Shown here in pieces: positions 24,501-36,500 of a stretch of 64,000 nucleotides of DNA (the first letter of the stretch is position 1; each line of letters begins with the position of its first letter). The stretch lies in contig NC_088316.1 in assembly GCF_910592395.1 (NCBI RefSeq), positions 16,120,001 through 16,184,000 on the forward strand, written 5' to 3'. The translations under genes and the position numbers were made by a program. The notes below the pieces were generated by a model. The model was not told where the DNA came from. It made no database searches and saw only the letters and a program-made list of their open reading frames with translations. The DNA comes from Lineus longissimus. Its lineage: Eukaryota > Nemertea > Pilidiophora > Heteronemertea > Lineidae.

Positions 24501-27500
24501 CATGAAGTAGGCCACTGGTCACATGGGGAGGGGGAGAAGTGTTTACACTTCCTAAAGGGTCACTCTTGACTGTGAGACCACATCTGACCAGATAGAAATG
24601 TAATTCTACTTGACCCTAAGTAACCTTTGTAGCCATTGTTTGTAAAGTTTCACATTGTACTCATTGACCTGGTCAGTTAGTCACTTGGATGTCCTATTAA
24701 TGGTAGTTATCACTGGACATACATGTATAATATGAATCACTGGGCCATGCCAGATTTGAACTCATTTTGATCAGGTACATACGGATAAGAATTTTCCATT
24801 TGAAAATTATGATATTCTGTACAAAGTCGGTCACTTGAGTGTCAGACATTTCAAAGTCCCAGCCAGTTAAGACCCAGTCAATAAGTGATATTTGAATTTT
24901 TGAACTGACGAAATTTTAAAAATGCATTTTGTGCATTTTGCACAGTTGAACTGCACAGAGCCAGTGTGATGAAATGCTGTTAATCATAGATCCATGTGGT
25001 GTGCATCAGTTATGTTGAAATTTACATGCGACTGACAGGTGTGGTTTGGCCTTGTCTGAATTTGTGAATTTTGCAGTAACATCATGTGTTGTATATGCGT
25101 CTGTTTCTTTAAGCAAGCCTATGTTTATTTAAATTTTTTCTAGGATGGGTTCACGGCCCTGACCTGTGCAGTGAAGGGAGGGCACGTTGAAGTGGTCGAA
25201 GATCTACTCGAGAAAGGGGCCTACGTCAACCTGACTGATAAGGTGAGTTGAAGGGTTCAAAAGAGTCGACTACACCTCATGGTTAACACCAGGATCAAAG
25301 TGTCTATCTGGAGATTTTGAGTTGCAGTCATCAATGTTTTGTTGCTAAGTGCCAAATTTGGCTGACTTGGTGATGTCATCTGAGGAGTTGATATTATTCA
25401 CCAAAAAGATTGCTTCTGTTGCAGGATGGTGATTCCATTTTGATTCATGCTGTGAGAGCTGGAAACTATGAAATTGTCAAGATTCTCCTCAACAAGTATG
25501 CAGATGTTGATGTTCAAGGATCTGTAAGTATTCAGATTCTTCGGTTGATAAAATTCATAGGTTTTGTCCAAAGGCCAAGGTGAGCCATTATGCTGTTGTG
25601 CCTAAAGTGCTGAAAATGATTTCTCTCTTTATAGAAGTTTTGATTGCTCACACATCACAAGGAGAAGGACGACTCCTCCTCTCTGGCCAAAGATGAAGTC
25701 ACCTGGCCATAAACTGTAAAAATGTGTGCCCAACCTCAGTAGCTTGAGTAAGCGCTAACAAGAGTGAAGCAGAAGTCATACTGCGTTGACTCTAGTATCA
25801 AATTAAACCTTTATTTTCAGGAGAACAAGACCGCCCTCTATCATGCTGTAGAGAAGGGTTATTACGATATTGCCAAGGCTATCGTCGCCTATAGCTGTGA
25901 TCTAGAGCTAACCAGCAAAGATGGGGATACTCCGCTCATGCGGGCGGTCCGTACACGTCACACGGAGATGGTTGATCTACTGCTGCACAAAGGGTCGAAA
26001 GTCCAGGCCAAAGACAAGGTGAGATATGATGTTGCGATATATTTTCAAAGGAAGTATTCATGAAATGGAACTAGGGGAGCTGATGAGGTGGAAATGCATC
26101 AGGAGATGGGCAGTCTCATATCGTGGCTCAGGTCTCTGATGATGACAGATCGCTTTTTGTTGCCGACTGTTCATTGGATTGATTGATTGATTGATTGAGT
26201 AACACATCATTCTCGTTTGTCTTTCAGAAAGGGGACACTGCCCTTCACCTGGCCTTGAGAGGTCGCAGCAGGAAGGTCACAGAGCTTTTGCTCAGGAATC
26301 CAAAGAACAGTCGTCTGCTCTACCAACCCAATAAGAATGGAGAGACACCGTACACCATTGACGGGAACCATCAGAAGAGTATACTCACACAGATCTATGG
26401 TGCTAGTAAGTTGGGGAATTTGAATTCTAACAGCAGTTGTAAATTGCCTTTTAGAAAGATTTTTTGGGGCTTACTGGCGATGCCAATTGCTTGCACTTAA
26501 AAGTTGGCCAAGATGATTGAATTTGAATCGTTCATTTGAAAGAGAGGAGAGGGGTAGAGGAGATATCCCCTCTCTTGAACTGTGTGGACAAGGTACACGT
26601 ACAAAAAAGGAGGGCAAAACATTCTGTACCCTATACGGGATAGGTAGGCAAGGATTACAAATTTCTATTGTTCTTTCAGGGAATCTGAATGCCAGTGAAG
26701 CAAATGAGAATCTCCTAGGGTATGAACTCTACAGTAGTACAATAGCTGATGTTCTGAGCGAGCCTACCCTGTGTACCCCAATTACTGTTGGGCTGTATGC
26801 CAAGTGGGGCAGTGGAAAATCTTTCCTCTTGGACAAACTCAAAAGTAGGTATCTTGGAAGTAACTCAACTAACGTTTGCCAAGTTCTGCATTGAAACTAG
26901 AGTGAAAAGATTTAAGATATTTGAACAAGATATATAAGTATACATGTACAAATTGTATTCGAGACAGAACCAACTGCCTCTTTCATTTTACTCATGAAAA
27001 GTTTCACCGAGACAAAATATACATCCAGACAGTGACTTGAACTCAAGAGGACTCCTAATAATCAACTAGAACTAGAAGCCATTGCCACAATCCTGTTTCT
27101 CAATGTCTCGCATCTTTCAGCCGAGATGCAGTTATTTGAGCACCAGACTGTTGACCGGACGCTCCAGTACACCCCGCTACTCTTCACCTGCTGTACCTTG
27201 ATCTCGCTCCTCCTTGGCCTGATCCTGGGCTTATTGGTTGGATGGCCAGGTGGGCTTGGCGTGGGATGTGGCCTTCTTCTTCTCTTCTTGTCATTCATCG
27301 GTAAGTTCCTCCAGTGTTGATAGACAGATCTTATTGGGTATCTTTTCGGCCTGATCCTGGGCTTATTGTTCGGATGGCCAGGTGGGCTTGGGCTGGGATG
27401 TGGACTTCTCTTCTTGACATTAATCGGTAAGTTCCCCCAACGCTGATAGATATCTTTCGAATGTCTCCTCCATTTGGCTATCCAAGTTATTTTTGACGGC

Positions 27501-30500
27501 GTAAAAACAAGCGAGTGGATGTTCATAAGTTGCAGATACTGGATACAAGTAGCTATAAAACGTACACCTCAAAACTATTTCATTTCTCTTAATTATAGGT
27601 CTGGTCTGGATTGGGACAAACTTAAGGGACTGGGACAGTGCCTACAAGATAAGCGTCTACCTCGGGACAAAGTTTGAAAATCTCAAGCTACTGCTGCAAG
27701 TGATATTTTGTAACCCTAGTGAGGTTTCAAAAGATACATCTTTAGTGAGGTAATTGATGAGCTATTACTGTGCTCCCCCTTTTCTTCTGAGAGCAGCAAT
27801 GTTTCTGGGCACATCTCCCAAAGAAGCAAAAGCTAACTATTTCCAAAACCTATGGTGGTGCCTCAGTTTCCAATTATTCTGGGGGATGACGCTCAAGACC
27901 CCCTTATTTTCAGGATCGCACCTTTCTGGGTGGCTGTGTCCCCTTACCCTTAATGGAATGGATCCACCATCTGACCTGGAATGATCTTACGCTTTGAATA
28001 TTTCAGGTATCTTTTCACGGGCAATACCAAACTGACCACGTTCAGTGGCGAGCAGTCCATAGCATTGATGGTGGCCACTCTGGCCGATGAAATGGAGAAA
28101 GAGATTGGTGTCGTCACTGCAAGACTTTTCCGAGTTTTCAAACCTCAAAAGAGTAAGTTGATGTCATACGCACACTAAGTTTCTTTAACTTTATTGCAAA
28201 AAATTGCACACAAAAGAAGCGTAAAAGTAGTCAGGTGAACAAGATATGTAAACATCCATCATCAAATATGTGACTCGCTCTACCAAAACTAGGCGCCTAG
28301 TTTTGGTAGAGCGGGTCACATATGATACGTTGATTTATTCTTCTTTCCAGATGGCAACAACCGAAGGTACCGATCAATCTGCTGCATTCCAAACTTCGTC
28401 TTCGTCATCTTCGTCCTTCTCTGTATCATCGCCTGCATCATCCTGATAGCATTGTTTCCATTTGCTAAGATGTCGTCAAGCGCTAAAGGGTCTTACCACG
28501 GCTCCAAAGAAGATGACGACGATGACGATGAGAGCAAGCCGATTTATAGCTTTTCACCAATCTATGGAACGATGATAGCTTTAGGTATTGTGATCGTGTT
28601 TGCCATGGTTGGGAATGTTTATACGTGGTGGCAGATGGTCAGTGCTCTGGCCAGACCGCAGAGGAAGCGCGTCATGGAGGCAATGAAGAACATGAAAGCG
28701 ACAAGAGTCGAAAAGTTCATCCAGACATTGAAGGAAGAGGTGGCGATCATGAGCGATATGGTGCGGAGTTTGAACGGTTTCATGGGCAACCAGTACCGGT
28801 TTGTCCTATTTGTGGACGGTCTGGACAGTAGTGAGCAAGAGAAACTCCTTCAGGTTCTGGACTTGGTGAATATATTATTCGTGGAGATGGATTCGCCATT
28901 TGTCATCATCTTGGCGGTCGACCCTCACATCATCATCAAAGGCATCGAACAGAACTTACCAAGTCTGTTCCGGGATTCTAACATCAATGGACACGACTAT
29001 TTGCGGAATGTCGTCCATTTTCCTGTTTTCCTACAAAACCAGGGCCTACCTATTCAGCGTTTGTTACGACGGCAGCAGAGTCGCCAAAACTGCAGCGAGA
29101 CCAACAGTATCGGGAACCATGTTCATCGGGAATCACCCCCCAAGGTAAGTTACAGACCAGAAGTGCTAAGATTTACATGATTCTTAATCTTGTGCTGTAT
29201 TTTTGGGGTGTAATAACAAGATTAAACAGATTTGTTTTGGAGAAAGAGAGTTTCAAATCAGTTTCTGTTGAGCTGTCGTAGTCTAGGTGGTTTGGTATTG
29301 AAGTAAAGCATGCAATGTCCTGAGAAGTCTACAGTCGAGAAAGTACAATTCAGTCCACAGATTCAGCTTACAGTACTGGTCAAAGTTATTTGTTCTTTCT
29401 ATTGCTGATACCATGTCCAGATGTTGTTCAAGTTCACTTCAAGTTTCTCTCAGTATCATTATTTATAACTTGCATGCATATCTATTAACTGTCTTATTCT
29501 AAATCTAACCAACTATAAGGAACGTAAAGTTAGTGTGACTTTAATTTGAAATCTTTATGTACATATATATGAAAGTTGTGTGTGCTATATTAGTGTTACA
29601 GTTCTTTGTGATATACCTTCACTAGTAATCTGTAGATAGAGAATCATCCCAGAAAGTTGGCTCGACAATGTCAGTGTACAAAGCACTGGCAGAAACCACA
29701 GAATTTAATTCACTGCCAATTGAAAATGAGAAAGTTCACCAACTTCTAGCATCTCAGTATATTTCACGGATTTAACAGTAAATCATGGTATCTGTCCATG
29801 TGTTGGCTTACAATAATTCACAATCTCATACTTTTTCGCGACACACTGTATAAGACACAAACAGAAGTTGCACCCTCTTCACATTGAGGCTTCAGTTCTG
29901 CCCATCACATGACTGTTTTCTGGGAAGATCTGTGGCCACCACCGTCAACGCTGGGTGTGGCATGGTATCAATTCCTAAAACATTGCACACAAACAGATGT
30001 TGCACCCTGTTTTCTCTTGTTTGCTTTCTCTAGTTGGGTCACCAAGTGAAAAAACTAGTGAGTTGATAAGAATAACATCTTCTTTGCTCCTCTTTTTCTC
30101 CCTCTTGCAGCCAGTGTTCTTCACTTAGTAACCACATTTGAAACGAGAAAAAGGCTAAAAACAAAACAATGACAGCTTTATTGTAGGTGAACTTTTTTGT
30201 CCCAAGAATGCAGTAGATGCTACAAAGTACTGCAACAAAATCATGGTTTGATTTTCATATGCTACGAAAACTAGCTGTCTTAAGAGGACGTTGTTAACCA
30301 AGCGATGCAACAGCAATCATACTTTGGCATGAAGCTAATCAGTTGGAAGTTGTTATTATGTGGTTTGATGTATGCAATTGGTGTGAGATGCCCCCACTCA
30401 AGGCGTAATGTACTCCTGTAAAGAAGACTGGCGTTGCACGTTTTTTTCATCTGTTCTTGGTCATGCTCTTCTCTTTTCTTCTTAGCGTCTGCTAGTCTTA

Positions 30501-33500
30501 GGTCAGTGAGAGACTGGCGCATCGAATCAGCAATTTGTATTGTTGATATGCATCGCATTGCCTTATTGCACAGTGGCGCGGAAAATAACCACAAATGCCG
30601 ACGCTACACGCAAGTTGGTCACCGCCTTTAGTCTTACTATCAGTTGGGTCTACATTTAGATGCATCTGTTCTGCTGAGACCTGTAAGGAGCTGATAACTG
30701 TGAGATGACTTAGTCCACAAATTAGTACAAACTGACTACTTTTTAAGAGGATTTGTCATGTTTCTTACCAAAAATAACTTTCCATTGATCCGATAGCTTG
30801 ACCTACATGTCTAGACATTGAGAGAACATGGCTTGGTCATGATTGATAGTTGGAGTGCTGGTCCAAAATCAAAGCAGTGCATGTTCGATCTAGATGACCA
30901 TTTAGGTCATCTGGTCAAAGATTCCTACAAATTTATGTCAAGTCTTATTCGACAAGTTTGAAAAGACCACTAGAACAGAGTGGGTATTGCGATGGTTTAT
31001 TATTTGAAATAATATGAACCTTGGCGGTCTTGTGACAGCGTCTGAGATATCATAAACATTGTCACAGAAAATTGTTTTTTGAAAGAGGCACATTGTCCCA
31101 ATGTCTGAACCATTCTGAGTGGTGGTCCAGCTATATCATTTGAAGAAATCATTTAAGAGACCATGAAATTTGAAAAATTGACAAAAAACACCCCTTTTTC
31201 GCAACGACGTGCTCCCTTTCACAGGCTCCTGTATCCGCCCCTAATTCGTTCAGTCCCTGATACCTCAGCAGTATAGATGCTCCTTTATTAGGTGATGGTT
31301 AGCACCAGTACTATAATGCTAAGTAGGCAGGGGAATAGAATGTAACCCTGGAAATAGTTGCCTGAATCCAATTCTATAGACTCTTCCTTTTTCTCACACT
31401 TGCAGACTATTTCTTGATATTTGAATTATTTTTCAAATCCACACTTGTAGTGCATGTGAACACGTGAACTTGGGCAAACTGACCCGGTACCCAGTTTCCC
31501 AGACTTTTCTTGTGCACCTTGTTGTCTCATTCTTGCAGCACCAATTTATTTGTATTTGTCAAAACATCCTTGCTACCAAGGCCATTGTTGCCACCCTGTG
31601 ATCTCAAAGTTAGAGAACTTGTTATGCATGGTCCATGTCTGGGATCCTCTTCATCCAAAATGTCACCCTAACTAACATTCAGTGATTCACGTCCCGTTTT
31701 ATTTATTCAAAACAATGATCGATAATTGTAATATGTAGCTGTCTGTATTTGTTCTGCAGGAGGTTGTTTTAAATGTTGGTCGTCGCTCTCGACTGAGACG
31801 CCAATCGAGTGTCCGATCGTATATGTTTCATGAGGTTATGAGTCGCTCTAACCTTCAGGTAGTCCTTACACCTTCTGTGTTCCGTCCGGGCACTAACCAC
31901 CCCCTCCTGGATGTCGTTAAGTGTGATCATTTTCATCTTATGCTACATCCCTTTAAATTGTGGATGATTTGAAACAGGCTGAGAACATATATGTAATAGC
32001 TGATATTTCTGTGTGAGAAAGTAGTAACTGACTGGGTCGAGCAACTTCACTTCACATCGGAGATATCACACAAGTTCTTTTCGGTCATCTGATGTAAAAA
32101 ACAAGAATAGTTTTTCCTGTGTCATGACGTAGTCGAATCTGCAAGTCTCTGTCTCTGAAAGTCACCAACCTACCCCAAAGCTGCTCGGAAAGCAGACCCA
32201 GATGATTGTATCGAGTGATGACTTAACCTAAGATGAAAGCCTAAGCCAAAAGTTGTTTTTTTTGCGTAGTGTATTTCACCATGATTTCAAAATGCATGTG
32301 CTCAGTGATTTTAACATGTTTAACCTAAATAATATAGACAGATTATTTTCGTAGCACAATGTTAGCATATTCGATTTGTCCATGCTTTTACATCTTACTC
32401 AGTAGAATAGACTAAACCTATGATTTGATTGAGTGAAATTATTTCTTCCAGTATTGCACCATTTAAGGTTTTCTTCTTGCATGCTCAGTTGATTTTTTGG
32501 TTTTGAGCTGGAATGACAAGAACTAAAATCCTCTATTGGTCAACTTTTGGGCAGTGAGGTGTCAATTACCAATCTTTAGATAGTGCCGGAAATTCAAATC
32601 CCTCATCTTGTCTGGAGAAAAAAAGTTAATACCGAGAATTCAATTATTATTCAATCTTGTGGTTGACCATGTTGACAGTGTTGCCTTGCAAAAAGGACTA
32701 AAAAATGCTTGAATATAAAATATTGCAGTCATGCTGATTGATATTCTTGGCAGTAAACTGTCCTTTCAAATCACACTTTGTTAATGGATTACAAGAGATA
32801 AATAGTGTTCCTTTTCTCCTGTGATATATAGTTATACGATAGCCTTCCACTTTAGATCCAATGAGATCCTCTTAGAAGTATCCAACCTGGGTTTAGTACA
32901 CATCGACTTAACACATATTTTCTTGATTCTTCCAGAGGCAAGAGTCTGTGATGTCGAGCACCAGTCTCGACAAGGTTGCACGGTCGAAGAAGAAGAAGGA
33001 CCGTGTGTTCAGCTTCTCGGGGAGTACGAGTAATTACTTTGCATCGGCGACTGATTTGTCCAAGACCCTCGTGAAGAATGACTACTTCAGTGACATGAAT
33101 CCACGCAGCATGAGACGGCTCATGAACATAGTAGCCATTACAGGTAGGAAATATTCTTAGAAATGGAATGGTAGGATCCCTTGTCTTACTGACCAATATG
33201 AAAACATGTCTATTTATACTGCAGCTAAAGTGATGTCAGCTATTATTCACACAAGCGCCCGCAGTGAATGTCATGATGTACATTAGTAGTCCATGGTTGT
33301 GTGCATCATCTTAACATCTAGCTCGTATTCTCTTCATTAGGACGACTCCTACGAGCCTACAGTATAGACTACAGTTGGCATCGCCTGGCTACCTGGGTGA
33401 ACATCACTGAACAGTGGCCGTATAGGACGTCATGGATCATATGGTTCTTTGAGGACAATGAGGATCTTGATGAGTCCGTTTCTCTGAAGGAGATTTATGA

Positions 33501-36500
33501 TAAGTAGGTATTTTAAGGTGCTCTCCTATGGTGAAAACAGTATGTGATAACTGGTGCCAATAGTCTGTGGTTGAAATAAGGTCCTGTTAATTGTTAAATT
33601 TTACCTTGATAATATTTTTGTAAAAACATAATTTAGTGTTATACCCGCTTCTGTACCATTTCCAGAGTTGTGCCAAGAATTCCGTTGACGCGAGAAGTTG
33701 AACCTCTTCTCGAGATTGACCGTAATGTCAAGAAGTTTGAGGTGTTTCTCTCAAACAACAACCCAACGTTGAGCGTTGGCGATATCAAGAAATTCCTACC
33801 ATGTTGTATCAACATTGACCCTTACCTGAGAAAGAGAATTCGAGGTAGGTTTGGATCCTTAAACTCTACGCTGTTAGTTAAAATTTTTTAATTTGTTGCT
33901 GAAGTTGAGAAAATTTCCAATTGTACTGTAACATATAAGCTTACTGAATATAAATTTCAACATAAATTCCAATGTAACAAGTTTCAGCAGAGTTGCATGC
34001 ATGTTAACTGCACTATGGCTTTGTGTATAATCATCCTGACCAATGGTTAATGTGTTTCAAAATCAAAATGTTTCATTTCAGAATATATGAAGGCGTATGA
34101 GCAGCTGCCTCAAGAATTTCCTGTGACCCAAGTGTTTGGAAGAGCAGGTGGGAGTGACAGCAGCAGCAGTAAGTAGCCATTGTTGTTCATTTGCACTGAG
34201 AGCAACCTAGGAAGAGCTGTTCTATTGATTGTTTGCAACCCATGTTGACACTCTTCGTTGATGGTAAAGGCTTTATGTGTTGGAGTAAAAGTTATGATAG
34301 AAATTCTCTGTTTCATATTCTTCTAAAATAGTAACAGTTCCATTGAGAACAGTGTGGGGATGAGATTTCTGTTGACATTAAACCTGCGCAATCTTTTGTG
34401 ACTGGTAAAATTGACGAAAATATAAGGAATACATTACACCCCTTTAAAATCTGTTTGTGAAATAATCGGATGGGTCTGTTGTTAGAGGAATTATATTCCC
34501 CGAACGGGTACAGTCATTAGCAGTTCTGCATTAGCATTAACAAACTGAATTGGAATCTGGGTTTGGCATTTATGATTTCCTTTACCAGACGCTCGAGCGA
34601 GGATCTACCGAAGGAATAGGACTAGAAGTGATGATAGTTCTGACACACAAAGTCCCCCTGTCCAAACCCCTGCTAAGAATAGGATGACCAAGTCGAGTGG
34701 TCAGGGTATGTCTCGAGTTTCCCAAACATGGACACCCTACCTGGCCTAATCCGCTTCATCCCTATTCAGCCCAAAAAAACTTAGGCGTTTCTATTTTCAA
34801 ATTGCAGCTCCATCTCATCAGTTCATACAAGAACTTGACCTCCTGCCCTATCAAAATTTCCATCAGCTTTTGATATTTTTGTCCTAATGACGCTTTTGTG
34901 TTGCCAAACTCTAGCATGAAGGATGTTTGTGAGGGAATTGGTAAATGAGTGCACACTATGTTCCCTGACATCCTGATCAATACACTCGAAGCTTCAATAT
35001 TTCTACTCCTGCTTTAAAATGCCATCCTTTTATTCCAGAATACAAATAACTGCAGTTTCTTCTGCAAGAGCTTATGAAATATTGGCCAGCTGCTCACTGC
35101 ATCATCAAATTGAATAGATGAAAAAACATGGTTTTCTTTTCGTGTATGCTGATGAAAACTGATCAGTGATGTTAAACTGAGTGTAAAAATTTTGATTCTC
35201 GTTGATATAGGAATATGTTTAGCTCTCAGAAAACTGTAGATAGTCACAAAGTTCTATAATGTCCTCTTTCTGGACTGACTTTATGTATTGATAGCTCAGC
35301 ATACTTTATAGTTTGGCCTGTATTTTATTGGTACAAGTGATGCACTGTGTGTTAACTTCTGCATCATCTATATAGCATGTCGCTGACAGAAGTTTTTGTG
35401 TCTTCTATAGTACTCTTGACTAACAGTAACATCACAGTTTCTTAATAAAGAATAGATATTTTGTTGATTTCTCTATGTTGTCTCTGTTATATTTACAGGT
35501 TTGGGACATTTGGATGGCCGACTACCCAACTCAGGATTCACACCAAATATGAGACCAAACCTACAGAACATTACACCGCCGTACTACTCCCAGTTCCATC
35601 ATCATCATCCCTCTGTGATGACCCCAGTCACTCCGATGATGAGGATGCCGTGTGTCGTACCAACACAACACCACCCCTCATTTTCTGGTCCACCGTCCTA
35701 CATCATTGGTGGAACAAAGAAAGTTTACCTCAAGGTAGGTGTGGATTTGTGTCATCCTCTGCATTTCTAGCCCATCAAGACCTTATTGTGTAGTAAGTTG
35801 CCAGACCGGTATTGAGCAGTCACTGACATTGTAAAAAAATCATTTTGATCCACTTTCCGATTATGACATCATAAGCCTCATAAACACCATGTCTAAGTAT
35901 TAGGTAGATGATAAAAATATTTCCTATCGTTTCAGGGTGGCGTACCTAAGAAATTCCTCAGCTCCATGTTACTCGATGACGTCTGCCAACTGCTGATGAA
36001 ACTAGAAGGACTTGGCACAGCAGCGGTTCAAAAATATCAAGAGGAGATATTCGTGAATAACATTAACGGTTTTGTTCTGTATAACTGTGACTTAGACGAA
36101 CTGAAACCTGTTCTTGGTATGAACTTTGGAGACTGGCAACTTTTTAAGGCCATGATTCTTGCCTTGAGGTCACGTGAGGAGGAAGCGTTGAGTGGGGTGC
36201 CCTCTAGTGACCGTTATATGAACCATTATCTTGCCATTAGTTCTGAGAACTTGCATATGGAGTATCATGAATTGACGTCTGATGCTGGTCCGGCTGTTGC
36301 GCTAGATTTTGATGAGAACACAGCTGGAAATTGTTCTTCTGTCTGTGTTGAGGTTACGGATGGTCCGTTGTCTGAGGACAACAACACGCGACAAGTTGTG
36401 GAAAAATTAGAAAAGTTAGATAGCAGTGGCGTTCGTATAGTGAGCGAGAAAGATTTTGAGAGAAAGGGGCGATTGGCAAGAAAGAATAGTATTGCACAAC

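Noticed and set aside
35461-35793. 110-codon frame overlapping KIDINS220 exon 35499-35734
   Set aside because: The other frame ([13 protein letters not shown], Pro/His-rich) joins in phase on both sides; this one is a shadow.
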